A model generated the notes under the pieces. That model was not told where the DNA came from, ran no database searches, and worked only from the letters and a program-made list of their open reading frames with translations. Positions 14,301 through 32,352 of a stretch of DNA of 64,000 nucleotides are shown here, one piece after another. The stretch lies in assembly GCA_016165875.1 (NCBI GenBank), contig JABBOT010000002.1, forward strand, positions 17,243,419-17,307,418, read 5' to 3'. The number at the start of each line of letters is the position of its first letter. The stretch's first letter is position 1. The stretch comes from Acanthopleura granulata. Its lineage: Eukaryota > Mollusca > Polyplacophora > Chitonida > Chitonidae. The position numbers and the translations under genes are program-made.

Positions 14301-16477
14301 TTACATATTTGTAGATAAACCCTTTTGTCCAATTAGGTTTGCTGAAGTTTGCTTATTGCAGTAGTATTTGTGATGTGAATATATTCCAACGTATGGATTG
14401 AAATATGCAGGATCTGTTAAACACTTCATAAAAGTAACGTGTCGTTATACTTCATACCGAGTCATCCACCGCCATCATCTGATCATCTTTGTGTCCATTA
14501 TCGTTTCACACCCAACATATATATAAGTAGAGTGGACGCCATTTTATATAAACCCAAAATATCATGAAATTCAAGAAGATTAATGTAAGAAATAGTTATG
14601 TAAATAGTAAAGCTGGTAACATGCGAAGAAAGAAGCAGTCAACATCTTCCAATGATACCAGGTTAAACAATCGATATTTTAGGCGTTCATAACATGCACA
14701 AATTTCAAATTCGTAGTTCTAAAGAAATTTCCAGGTCGAATAAAAATTCTGGCATCTCAGTCGCACTTCGACTGCAACTGGGCATAGAAGTACAATGTTG
14801 ATGTAATGAATCTAGATGCTCAAACACACATACATATATGCCTGTTTTAAGCTGGTTTGGTACCTGTATACATGGCAAACTGGATTTGCAGCGGTAACAA
14901 AACACTGCAGATTCAGATGGTACATGTATGTTGTTATGGTATGCGGTAAACATGTTCAAGAAAAACAATCGCAAAACAAATTATCGATAGTTTCTTTCCA
15001 ATTTTTCGGGGATTTTATATACATATATCACCTCTGATTACTTCCAAAAGGATTCATTGTTTTTCGATGAATTTCTTGATTTGTCCAGGTGTGGAGGCCA
15101 GTACCTAAAGACCAAATCAGTCAAAGCGTGCATGGTGTAATGACACAGCTCTTTGTGGTGCGCTTTGGTAGGTAATGTTAGCCAAGACGAAGATGTTCAG
15201 AGGTTTCTTTTTTATTCCACACCACTACGTTTGGGTACTAATCGCTCTTACCACAGCGGGCTAGAGAAGAAGTGGTGATTAAGGGGGTCGATTGAAGGTA
15301 TAGAAATTCAAATGGCATAAGTGTGTCTGGCGCACGAAGTAATTGTTTCAGGCGACAGTCATAGCGAAGTATGGAGTAGCCCGTTTAATCTGAAGATCAC
15401 CCGCTAAGAAAAGTGTTGCATTGGACGGAGTAACGCCATTAGAGCCTTGGCCTAATGCCACAAACTCGCGTAAGCCTTTCCCTACCATATAGCCTAATGA
15501 CCATTTAAACTGTTATATACTAATAGCTTACACTTGACTGGACACCTTGCTCAATGCATTACGTCAATAATACCTATCTGTGAGATCAAAGCTCCACCGC
15601 CGTTCCGCCTCTGACTAGCCCTGATCAAAGGCACAATGAAAGGTAACATGAGAGCTCTGGGTGAATCTTAAAAGCGACCAGATGGGCACGGATCAGTGCG
15701 TGTTTTGTGCGACTAATGAGATCTACGGGATCATGTCAATAAGTCAATCAGTAAATCCCTTTTCAGTAAGCTTTACCAAAAATTGTTATCCTGGATTTAA
15801 AGGCTTCAGCACGCTGTGCCGCTAAACAAAATCTCTTTATACATAATATATTTAGTATACGTTCCAAAGTTACACTTTATGTAATAAGCGTTTCCATGTC
15901 AAATTTGACCCAAATTTTTATATGTAACAGATGCGTAAATACCCAGAGCAAAATTTATTAACTAAACACATATAAAATATAAATATCAACAGCTTATGAA
16001 CAAGTATTAAACTAACCGAAGACTCATTCCAAAATCCTGCTAAATGTAGATGTCGTTGAGCACTTAGACCTCCCGTTAAGCGAATGATCCATGTTTTAAA
16101 GATACTGGATGTCAAGCAGTTGACTTGCACACCGACTATTAGACAGACAGACCGACTTATAAAGCTACTTTTAGCAACTAATAAGCGGAAGAACGCAATT
16201 AAAAAATTTGAGCAAAACAATATTGAAAAATTAAATTCACCTTGTGTAGTCGTAGTATGCAATAATAAAATGTCACATTGAGTTTCTTGTCGAGTAATTA
16301 TAAATAGTAATAAAAATTAAAATTTGGAAACAAAAATTACTTATAGTCTGATAAAGCACCTTAAACCTTGTGTGAATCAACTTTCTTGTTTTATTTGTGA
16401 TTTTGTAAATACAGACAAAAGTTGAATCTTGATGTGAATATAGAAGCCGCATACTGCTATAGTAATCTGTGGATGGT

Positions 16478-16585
16478 CTTGAGTTTTTCCCCCACCTCTG
16501 CTCTGTGTCTTGCCAGTCATATATAACTCTGGCCGCCGTCGTTAAATTTGGTCAAATATTCTTGGGTAGAACATAAAATACTAAC
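16478..16585 (+). mobile_element. Degenerate SINE body/tail
   Basis: GAGTTTTTCCCCCACCTCTG, CTCTGGCCGCCGTCGTTAAA and CAAATATTCTTGGGTA are recognisable but diverged from the reference copy; head missing. Confidence 0.6.
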
Positions 16586-16589
16586 ACAT

Positions 16590-16664
16590 AGATAGATAGA
16601 CAGATGGGAAAATTGATAAATAAATAAAGAAATAAATAAAGAAAGAGAGAAAGAAAGAAAGAAA
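16590..16664 (+). repeat. GATA / AAAT / GAAA purine-rich microsatellite
   Basis: GATAGATAGACAGAT runs into AAATAAAT and then GAAAGAGAGAAAGAAAGAAA; one strand is almost pure purine-plus-T. It follows a SINE relic (16478-16585) and may have grown from its A-rich tail. Confidence 0.8.
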
Positions 16665-18134
16665 TTCTTGGTGGTTGATCTTAGAGATATAGAAAGGAAC
16701 GTCCATACAAAATATGAGATTTTGGATGTAAAGCAAATATATTTGTCGTCAGCACAAAGTTAACAAGAAATTTATTCTTGCCCGCCTTAGAAATCGATCG
16801 TTTGGGTTCATTGAAATCGCTACGATGAGGTCTAAGTAAAGTATAAAAGTAAAAGTACAAAGTAAATATTGCCTAAGGTAGTTTGCAGTGATCACTAGGG
16901 TTACAGTGCCATCACTGTAAGTTGTATCCTTGTCCGCAAAATGTAAATATATTTTTCGTACTGAAAACCACATAGTAATTCTTAGCATTTTGTGACCTCG
17001 GTGTGATGTCGTTTAATCGAGAGTCAATACAATGTCTTTCTGCAAAATCAAGGAACACATTTTCAAGTCTTCATGGCTTTCATATGCGTGATTTTAACAA
17101 TTGTTCGTGAAAACGCCAGTTGTCGATATATTTTTCTGATCCTATTTCAGGCCTGACCTGAGTATAGAATATATTATAAAGATTAAGACATTTTGTGTAT
17201 GTTCTTTCTCAATAAAAAACAGTGAGAGAAAGAAAGAAATTTAGAATACTGAGGAAGAAAAAAAACTCTCTTGAAAACATACTGAAGTAATTTTCTGTCG
17301 TTTGGTGAACAGATTGGTAAGTATAATGGGGAGACGCCAATTTCCAGATTAAAAGCTTCTGACCTTTAACCTTTTATGAATCGCGTAGCTACAGGAAATG
17401 TTAACAGAGACTATTTTGAGCCTAATTTCAGATCGGTGAGTTCCCAAGATTGGGATAAAGTCAGAGATTTTATCGAAAAAAGCAAAAGTTCTTGTTCTGA
17501 ATCAAAGCAAGCCGACTTAGCTCTGTGATCAACCATTCCTATCAGCTCAGGTGGATGTTTTACCGAGGGTGCGAGCTATAATTAACTTTTCACGGCTGGG
17601 TACCTCCGCCCTAAAGAGAAAGCTACGCGAGAGTGATTGACTTAGACTGGACCTTCCGCCCATGCATAAGCACAGTTACGCGGATAACTCCACACCATGT
17701 AGGTGTAACTACGTCAAACCTGACGTAATGCATCTGTACATGGTCATTTGTGGACGACAATATCCCCGTCCACTGTGGTGTCGATTTTTTTCTGCCCTCT
17801 TTTCCTCTTTTCTTTTCTCTGCTCAGCGCTGTTTTCACCGAACAACTTTCGGATTCACTTCAACACATTTAACTACATATTATTTGATTACAACTGCAAT
17901 TTCGACTGGGTTGGTGGTATAATGGGTGGGATGAGGCGATTGTTATCAAATATGTCTTTTCCATGCACATATGTGTACTTAATCTGCACTTTACACATGA
18001 CTGTGTCATCACCACCGTTATAAGTTATTCATTTGGCAACGGGCAGCCCCACGCACTTGGTATAAGACAACTTTCAGTCTTACAAGTCCAGCATGTCAAA
18101 CAAAATGGATATGTGGTAAAGATGTTTCTTTAGA

Positions 18135-18170
18135 AAATAATAATTTAATAATAATAATAATAATAAAAAA
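18135..18170 (+). repeat. (AAT)n microsatellite
   Basis: Seven or more AAT/ATA units in a row with an A-rich end. Confidence 0.8.
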
Positions 18171-18654
18171 TTCAAAAAATATAATCCTGGCACATAGTAC
18201 ATGTATATACATATGCTTACACAAGCTGATCCATGCATACCTCTCTATGATTCAGTTTATCTATCATTTAGTATCATATATATGTATCCTAAAAATTAAA
18301 ATATTTGCACAGAAAGCTCTTCACGTGGATCTTTCCCTTCATAAATGGATATTCAGCGACCGCTTGGAATATGGGACGAGTTTATATGCACGACATGCTA
18401 TGTAATTAGTTCATGCGTACCACCTTCGTGTCCTATACTTTAAGTTTGATATTTTTTTAATTTACAATGTTTCTATTTGCAGAATAATCGGGCAGGTATA
18501 CGAGATGTGGGTCTAAACCTTGTCTTACAGGAGTCTGTAGATTGCCCAACCCTCACTGCTTATGGGGCTTTCGTGAAAATTGTTTGCGCAGTCTATGACG
18601 TTCGTTGAAGATTAACAGTTTGTCTTTCACCAGTATGGCGTATACATATGCATT

Positions 18655-18805
18655 CGCACGTGGGAAAGTTCGCCAGTAACTTGCCAAAGGTGAGTTATAT
18701 ACTCTGGGTTTTTCCGTTTCCTTCATCCATGGAACTGATCACCATCGTATATGTGAAAAACTTCTGGAATATGACGTTAAACAATAAAGAAATGAGTAAA
18801 TATTT
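18655..18805 (+). mobile_element. Strongly diverged SINE relic
   Basis: ACGTGGGAAAGTTCGCCAGT, ACTTGCC, GGGTTTTTCCGTTTCCTTC and GTGAAAAACTTCTGGAATAT line up in order with the SINE body and tail; about a quarter of positions differ, so it is old. Confidence 0.5.
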
Positions 18806-20641
18806 GCGGAAAGTATGTCGAATTATATTACATGTATGATGAGTTGCTTCTAAATAGCCCGTAATTGGAACAAAAAAGGGGAAAAATGTTTTCTAATAAG
18901 AAAAAAATTCATATTCATTAAGATAATTATTTAGTTTAAATAAAAACTAAGGCTTGTTCATGGTATCAAGTCCCTTGGTAGACAAGCCATATACCCAGAT
19001 GTAAGTCGGCTTTACCCTGTAATCAGTCTAATTACATCCACTAACATTTTTCTCCACCGTAGAGAAGAGACAACAGCCATATAGAAAGCCGCTGTTTGTA
19101 AAACCCACTTTCGGCGCCATCTTTTGACATAGCCAGCCCATTCCATTGAGGTCCCCCTTAGAGAGAGCCATGTAAGTAGTGATAAGTAATACCCACTGGC
19201 TATGTAGGTATTTCGTACTCTCCATACCGATGAAAGGCGTGGTCTTCACGAAACGAGACGTAATCCTGTCTTGTGATAAGAGAGTCTCGGATACAGGAAA
19301 AGCTAGTATGTATTTTACCCGCTGATTCCAACACCACTTAATAAATATTACCACAGTACCCAGACATGTGATAACATAACCTAATGATACGTATAACAAA
19401 TTACAGCGTGTAGAGTGTGACTTATCTCCATACAATACCCAGTAAGTCAGCAGTACCTTGTTCAAACAAGTGAGAACTAGGGTTTCAAGCAGAGGTTGCA
19501 GGCTGTAAGTCTATGTCAAACTTCGATTAGTCGTAAGGTTGCTCTGTTCCATTTATACTTAAAGGCATATTTTATCTTGATAAATATATTTTTTTCTCGA
19601 ATAGTTATTTGTTCCATTACTTTAAATGTGGGAATTCAAAGCAATATCAAATTTGAAAATCATAAATTCTATAGAGTGAGGTAAAACAGTACATTTGATA
19701 TTAACCCCAAGCAACTTTAACATTTTAATGGTCACACTCCAATGATCTGGCGAAAACGTGTATGAAGAATTAGCTATATTTTTGTGTAAGATTAAAAATT
19801 GTTATGGTTTTGGATTACTTAACCTTTTTTGCTTAAAGTCAGCCTAACAAACTGATTATTACTTGTATTTTATTTTTAAATTATACTTCTTCCTATATAT
19901 TATTGACAATGGAATGCTTTAGAAAGAATTTGTATTTAAGCCTTACATATTCAAATATAAAAGGTACAAATCAATTTTTTCTCTCACGGTAGTTAACTCA
20001 AATAAGTGAACAATTCTTGAGATTATCAGCAATAGAATATAAATCGATAAAAATCAGTTAAAGTTCCTTTTGCAGATTTTTTGCAGGACATATGGCAATG
20101 TAGAGTTTGCCCTATCAATTAGATGGCATTTTGAAGTTTCTCAAACTTGGTCCAAATTAAGCCTGCGGCGGATTTCACGTCACTATCACCTGCATATACG
20201 TCGCGATGTATTTTGACCCTACGTGCAAGTATTTGCCCAGCTGGCACAAAACATAGGTTCATCTCTTTTTGTGCTGACTTTGCGGCGACATTTAACATGT
20301 CAGTTGCAATATCCCATGGATTACATAAGTTTTCGAGAGAGTTTAAACGTAATTTATGTAACATAGATACTATTAGATATGCATGTATATATATATATAT
20401 ATACAGGTGGACCACTTCAAAGTTTATATTTCACGACAAAGTTTTTTTTCATCCTAAATGTTTCAGTTCCCGTTTAGGCTCTTTGTACCACAGACTTTTC
20501 ATCCCATTTACCTACATACACAACTAATAGTCTGCGTGCAGATAATGCGCTCGAAACTCAGAATACATACATAGGTCAGAGTTGGTATGTGAGGTCGTGC
20601 GCCAGGTTGTGTAGAGGGCAACGTGAAGAGTGAACAGAAGG

Positions 20642-20670
20642 CAGGGTGGGGCACAATGGGCCCCACCCTG
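20642..20670. repeat. Perfect 11-bp hairpin
   Basis: CAGGGTGGGGC (20642-20652), 7-nt loop, GCCCCACCCTG (20660-20670). GC-rich stem in an AT-rich desert; no associated gene. Confidence 0.9.
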
Positions 20671-20879
20671 TCAAGTTACGTCAGCGCAAACATAAAAACC
20701 AGTCAGCCAGAATATCTTGCACAAGACTGCCTCAAGATTGACCACCTTACAATAGATCTGTTAGATAGGTTTCATTAATCCTTACCGGGCACCGCCTACC
20801 GGACACTTAGCAAAACTATCAAGACGGCCACGGTTTAACTGCTAATAAAAGAGAGTTCGGCTCCCGCTCTGACAATCGG

Positions 20880-21190
20880 TTACCACATAATGCCCCTGAT
20901 TTGATGTCCGACAAGTTGTCATTACCGTATTCATTAAAAGCAGCTTTAAAGGCCATTAGCCAACTGGTCACTCTCCGACACGCTTTTGCTCCGGATTGCA
21001 GAACTTTCCTGTTTGTCTTTCGCCATTGTCCCGTGATAATCTCTCATTGGAGACGCAAGCTAAGGCCACACTCGCTGCTAATTTACCACCCCTCAGGCTG
21101 CCTTAAGACCAGACCCCCAGGTATCTCGGATTTGTGGAACTGTGATATTGTTCTGGCCACTATTAGAATCATCTCTCTTTAATTTGCCTT
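20880..21190. promoter_or_regulatory. Candidate noncoding regulatory island
   Basis: High-complexity 300-bp stretch, free of simple repeats, with homeodomain-like ATTA cores within AAAGGCCATTAGCC and GCTAATTTACC. A 93-aa ORF covers it but resembles no protein I know. Bordered on both sides by AT-rich low-complexity DNA. Confidence 0.2.
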
Positions 21191-21410
21191 TTTAGAATGT
21201 TCATTGTGATAAGTGTATATCTTGACGAGGGTGCAACAAATGATTACATTGGCCGTAGGGCCAACTAACACCTTCATACCTTAAACACTATACTGTCCTA
21301 TATAATATTATTTAGAGACGCAAATTTTGGGGTTTGGAAACAGCATTCCTTTAAGAACAACAACAGTATATTGGGCTTTCAGACAGTTCTAATGAAGATG
21401 TTTTTTCTTT

Positions 21411-21428
21411 ATGTATACCGGTATACAT
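21411..21428. repeat. 18-bp perfect palindrome
   Basis: ATGTATACCGGTATACAT equals its own reverse complement. Confidence 0.92.
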
Positions 21429-24400
21429 GAGCCGTAGTTCATCAAGTAATCATTCATTTACTCATTTGTCTATCTAACAAATAAGCCTATTATTCTTGTT
21501 TTGTCAGGTCGAATTCTTCATTCCATTAAAATGTTCACCACTTCCATCATCACCAACAGCTTTTACCACGACACGTTCTCACATTTATAAACAGTTGTAA
21601 AATTTGTACTTTATATGTACAGTCTTCTGATGTGAGTCAGAAATATGTTTAAAAAAAAAACACACACCCCTCGTCTATCGATAAATGAAAGAAACGTACA
21701 TGGAGAACTTGAATATATACATAACCGGTAAAAAGAGCATATAACTTTTTATTGAAAATCGCATCTATGATGTTACTGCAAACTGATGACTACCTTATAG
21801 TAATACATATATGCACAATTCTAGTGTATGAACATTTCGTTTAGGGCCATGGTCTCTTCTCGGGACAATTTTCACATTACCATACACGTAACAAAGGGAT
21901 ATGCCAACGACAATTGCCGTTCAGTGCATGCTTATGATAGTATTAGATCATTTCGATGGAAACTGGTTATTTTTCTGTATTATTTTTCTGTTCTTTATGC
22001 GCGCTAATCGCACCTGCCACAAGGGCCATGGATAGATACATATTGTACACTGTCAAGGAAATGCTGCGGAGGAAAATACCACTGTCCTTAGCCTAGGTGT
22101 ATAAAGTTGCGTGAAATGTGGTTGGTTCGATGTCGTCATATGGATGATTTGAAGACTATTCCCCTTCTTGAACCATCAAGCAGTATTATTTGTTGTTGTC
22201 TTTGTGATGGAAAACGTCAGTTCATACAGCCTCCCCCTCGCCTCCACTTTTACTGATGTACCTTATGCAATCTCAAAACCCATGGTTGTCGGCACTGTCC
22301 TGGTAATAAAGGCCTGCGATCTATGATCTGAATTTAAATCTACTTCAAAAGAGATAAATGTACTGAAATGTTATACTAACTATAACTATTGTCCTATCCC
22401 GAGAAGTCCTTACGTAGAAAGATACATAATATTGGATAGTATATTCTCTTACGACTTCTTTCGTATTGTCTTTTCCTTGAATAATAACTTTTACCTCCAC
22501 TTGCTGTATCTATACAAGGTAGTTTTATTGTGGTGCTATTGTTGATTTGCAATGACAAAGCCCTTTCATGTTAATGAAACTATGAAATTCTTAAATTGCG
22601 ATTGCAACATAGATATTTCCTAAAATTTCCAGTCAGTTTAAGGAATCCTCCTTTGGTTGTGTGCCTTTCTCCGACATTTAGATTAAGATTGTATTCAAAA
22701 AAGACTTTAATCTAAGATATGTATATATATACGGTGTTTTCAGATACACTTTTCAGTGACGCATATGTCCGTTCAGGTGGTTGTCTTTTGCTTTAATTAT
22801 AACGTTATGTTAATTTTTGTGTATATATTTTGTCTGAGATAACTTTTTTTTGTACAGTTTTCATTGACCCTCATGTATGCTCTGGCAGCTGTGTTTGTTG
22901 CCTTTTGCTTTAAATGTCTATATGTTTGTTTTCTGCGTATTTTTAATGCTCATATTTTCATATTTATGTTTTTACCATGCATGTAGTATCTTAATAGAAC
23001 AAACATTATGCCCGCATTCTCAATGGAATAAGTATTAATAGATAAACGCATCAAGTATAAATGGTTTCACTTTTGAAATAAAACTTTTTTACGAAAGGTT
23101 TTCTACAAAACACAAACTGGACCCCATATGTCTGATGTGGTTACATCACGACTCTCCCTGATAGGAATGTGTCTCTATCTCTGTTAATGAAGAATGCCAT
23201 TTAACAGTTAAATAATACATTCTGAGAAGATGTCACTACACCGACATCGTATTCATCAAAATGATCATTGATTAGTTTGATGGATACACATCCGCGGTGA
23301 CATCTATTTAGAAAGGTATGATTGTGTTGGTAAATTACATTCTTTAGCTGAAGAGATCGAGCCATTGTCGTTAAGGATAGATGCCAACAGAGTGACACGA
23401 GTAATAAACTGTGACGAGTGTAAGACTTCGGTGTGATACAACGGTTACATATATATCAACGCGTCATTTTATTGAAGTCACTGGTAAACGCCAAGAAAAG
23501 CTACATTCTGCACTACTACCGGTCACCTGTTCTGTTTACGAGGTTGAAGAAAGATCTATACAATGGGTGTGTTAGATAACTGGCTTTTCTATAGCGCTAA
23601 CACCTTTCTTTGGTCATCTTGCTAGTGCTTTATTCAGGCCTCTTAACGATTCGGGTGCTAAGAAAAGGGGCGGTGATAGAGGTTGTCCTTGCGTTACGCC
23701 ACACTAAATGGCGTGTCTTATGTACGACAAGCAGTCATTAAAAGCTGCTCTAGAATAAATTCAGTATAATGTGGTAGACGGCCACGCTTTGTATGTCCTT
23801 GGGGTAATTCTACATGGAGAGGCAAAGAATGCACCATAAGTAGGTATACTGTAAAGCTCGTATATATTGTATAGCTTTATGCGTCTTTGTGACTCGTGAA
23901 GGAAAACCCACGCTGGCGTTTAGATGCTGGTGTCGTACATAACCTTTCACCCAGAAAAATTCTTGTGACGAATTCTGAGAAAATAACATAATTCACAGTT
24001 CCATGAAGAAAGATTTTAAATCTTGACAGTGCTTATCAGTAAAATGAGAAGCGCTTGTCGAGAACGCAGGTAATGAACAATTCGAGTTTATGTGAAAACT
24101 ACATAAAAATTTTCATCCGACGCTTAATTCTCAGTGGACATTTTCTTTTGCAAATTTCTCTGACCTTTCTTGTTTATATGATGTGCCAAAGGGATACACT
24201 TACAGTAATACAGCGATAAGCAGGTTGTATTAAAACAACAAAGACATTACGGAAATGCGGTATGATGCTAAATCAATATATAGATGAAAAGTTCTACCCT
24301 AAACATAAGCAAAACATAAATTATAGGAGTGAAATATACCACACAGCAGAAAGAGACACACTAATAGCAAACAATGATGACATGCAACCAAAGTATGTAC

Positions 24401-24489
24401 CCTCTCCCTTTCCCTCTTTGCAGTAATATCTTCTTCTAACACTAAAAATAAAATTAAAAAAAACTGCAATAGATGCATGGTCTACCTAA

Positions 24490-25020
24490 CGGCGTCAGTC
24501 CATGGTGAGATGTGACCATGTTGGACAGGTGGTGAAATACACTGTATAATTATGTACTATAATGCATAATTTTGACCTACTGTGACTTCGAAGATTGGGG
24601 GTATGCCATAATTTGATAGTCGGGTTAACCGGAAACATTTTATTATTTGCTAAAAGTTTATAATGCAAATTCTTCGACAGATCTGAGTTTTTCAAGGCAA
24701 CAATCAGTTTCTTCGTGATACGGAGTGGTGTCATTGTTGGTTGCGCGGCTAATCGGCTTGCTTAACGTCCCTATTTGGAGTGAGCAGATGGACCCATCTG
24801 GCACACGCACCAATCAACAGCCGGCACTTGAGGGTATGTCAGGTAAACAGTGGAACGCGCCATGAGAGGATCTCTGATTACCGTATTGAACTCTGTGAGG
24901 TAACATTCGTGCTGGTTACTTAATCACGTCTCTTACATATTCTGTAATTGCGCATTATCGGCGATTGGACAAAAAGCCAAAGAAAACAGCGCACGCTAAA
25001 GGTTTGCGTCATACCTGGGC
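24490..25020. promoter_or_regulatory. Candidate noncoding regulatory island with paired E-boxes
   Basis: GC-richer, non-repetitive stretch without coding signal. It contains CAGATGGACCCATCTG (24785-24800), a 7-bp-arm inverted repeat made of two E-boxes (CAGATG and CATCTG), the class of site bHLH dimers bind. It lies 1.6 kb upstream of TMEM50 and 10 kb upstream of the Olig-like gene. No conservation data are available to me; the regulatory call is inference. Confidence 0.25.
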
Positions 25021-25660
25021 ACGCAGTATTGTGATTTATAGAATAAAACAAGTTTGGCTTTTTTCCCTTTAACATGCCTGACTTTGAGGTTTCGGGAATA
25101 CCGGCGACTTCAGTAGGCCTTGTACAGATGTCAGGTTATCACCTTTATTCCAGATTGATGCGCGATATCTTGGGATTTCAGGTGAAATCGTGTGCAATAA
25201 ACGACAATAGCTTTGATAGACTAAATTTTGCTAGCATGTGTGGAACAATGTGTGGCTGAAATTCGGTTTGTCATTGTCTGGCTGAAGTTCGGATCTGCAC
25301 TGTTTTAACAACATGATCTGTATAACATGATATATTATTATATCATTACATGTATATTATAATTGCTGTAAGCTACAACTTATTTTGGGGGGTGTTCAGC
25401 ATATTATGATGTTGTATACTTGACAGTTGATGGGCAGTACACATGTAATACACATACCAACGAGACTGCAGACACTGGTAACATGCATATGTATGCGGGG
25501 GTGAAGATTTCTGCTAAAGGTTTATTTAAATAATAACCGAAAAATTGTTGACAGTAACACATCCAGTTAAATTGAATATAATGAATATTGTATATTTGAT
25601 TACAAATACATTAAAATTGACCTGGCATATATTGGTTATAACATATTTTGTCTTCTGAAA

Positions 25661-25764
25661 GCTTGAAAACCTGGTTTTCTTTGTATGAGATTTGTATGAG
25701 CTTGAAAACCTGGTTTTCTTTGTATGAGATTTGTATGAGCTTGAAAACCTGGTTTTCTTTGTAT
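25661..25764 (+). repeat. 39-bp tandem repeat, 2.7 copies
   Basis: Units start at 25661, 25700 and 25739; the first two are identical and the third diverges after GCTTGAAAACCTGGTTTTCT plus six bases. Each unit holds the near-palindrome GAAAACCTGGTTTTC. It lies about 0.85 kb upstream of TMEM50 with no coding content. Confidence 0.88.
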
Positions 25765-26284
25765 AAGACTTTCCTCTCAGGAAATACAGTGCTCGTGAAG
25801 TGTAATTAGTTGATTACCCATGATCAAAGTCTATTCATTGATTAGCCTTTAGATGGGCTACTTATAACCACGGGAATAGAAAAGCAGATAGTGAAGTCAG
25901 TATCAGACTAAGGATATGTTCTAATACAGGACAGTTCGCGCATTGAAAATGTTGCGTATCCCGTATCACAAACCTGACAGTCTTAAGTGATAAACGTGTA
26001 TTGTGATTCAAACAAATGCATGCGAAGCGTTGCATGTATGCATATAAGTGTTTTATCACCGCAAAGTTGTGTTAATTATACATTATTTATCCCGAAAAAT
26101 CTCACGTGTATTTGACATATAGTTTCAGTAAATATCTGTTTTGGACTGTTCATTTTTCATATCCATTGTGTGGTGCTACTACATTGACATGCCATATTGA
26201 GAAAGGCGGCGGAAACATTGTTGAAAATGGAAAATGGGAGATAACTCTCGTTACAGTTTATTTGTTGACAGAGGGCGCTGTTTT

Positions 26285-26350
26285 CACAAGCGACCATCTT
26301 CCGGCCGGGAAGGCGCACGATTGACAGTTCACTTGTTGCCATTTGTGTAT
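26285..26350 (+). promoter_or_regulatory. Possible TATA-less core promoter of the TMEM50 gene
   Basis: About 290 bp before the TMEM50 start codon is CGACCATCTTCCGGCCGG (26291-26308). CCATCTT is a YY1-type core on the reverse strand (AAGATGG) directly abutting an ETS-like TTCCGG, a pairing common at housekeeping promoters. It is locally GC-rich in AT-rich surroundings and there is no TATA box. The transcription start was not located; this is inference from motif and position. Confidence 0.3.
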
Positions 26351-26592
26351 ATCTTTATAGATTTTCATTGCATTTAATAGTAGATCGTTTAATTAGTCAG
26401 TCGAAAAGCTAGTGGTCTGTAGTTTGTAACAGTTATTTTGTCTTCGGTTAAATATTACAGGTTTATTGGTGGAGACGTGACACAAACTCACCAGATCACG
26501 AGTCACGTTTCATTCATTGATTTTAGTCAGCCGCGAATTTACCGTGATTTTTGCCTAAACTATCAAGTGTAGGTTCTTGGCTTAGATTAAAA

Positions 26593-31733
<5,141 letters not shown>

Positions 31734-32295
31734 TGTGGTACGCCTGCACTACCATCAGAAAACCCAATCTTCTCAACAAACCCGCCTTGTACATTTTTCC
31801 CCTATTTTATTGTCTACATGTACATATGCATAACATTTAAAAGATGCTGGAATTGTATAAATCTTGTGTTTTAATATGGACTAAATGGTTTTGTAGAATA
31901 CCTTTTTTGTAAATTGTTTCTTGTTCTTTTGTATACTTAATATTAGGTCGGAAAATAGCTTTCAATCCCGTTGCTAAATGTACCTCACTGTGTCTGTATG
32001 GAAACATGAAGGCTGTTGTAATAAATGTGTTAACTACATACCAAACTTAACCCATGTCTTTTTTTCAAACTTGTCCTCGTGGTATTTGCAGTTGAATGTG
32101 AAAGATTTTTTAGTGAACTTGATCTGGCTCTATTTCAAGAAGCAGTTGTATGCACCAAGACAGACTTTCCGACATACAGCAGAATTTCAGGGTTGACCAT
32201 CCATTGTAAATTAGGTTCTTCTGTACTCTCTTCTTAGTGCCTGCAACCTTAACTTGCAGTACGACTGTCCTGTTCTGAAATATTAAGGAGTTGCT

Positions 32296-32352
32296 AATTT
32301 CCTTACAAATTTGAATTTCCTTACATATTTGAATTTCATTACAAATTTCATT
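32296..32352 (+). repeat. Imperfect ~18-bp tandem repeat, 3 copies
   Basis: AATTTCCTTACAAATTTG, AATTTCCTTACATATTTG, AATTTCATTACAAATTTC in succession, downstream of TMEM50. Confidence 0.7.

Larger units (their letters stand above)
8614..20641. other. Gene desert, middle part
   Basis: No gene recognised. An ORF at 10807-11001 includes a splice-donor-like CGCGGGTAAGT at 10905-10915 and an acceptor-like TTTCAG before codon 10, so it could be one exon of an unknown gene, but no domain is visible. A 145-aa minus-strand ORF at 19028-19465 is the longest here and also unrecognised. Stretches 15540-15740 and 17400-17920 are non-repetitive and GC-richer. Confidence 0.5.
20671..26280. other. Gene desert, right part
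   Basis: Noncoding DNA leading to TMEM50, with the palindrome, regulatory candidates and 39-bp repeat listed separately. Bases 21190-24480 are AT-rich and I see nothing else in them. Confidence 0.55.
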
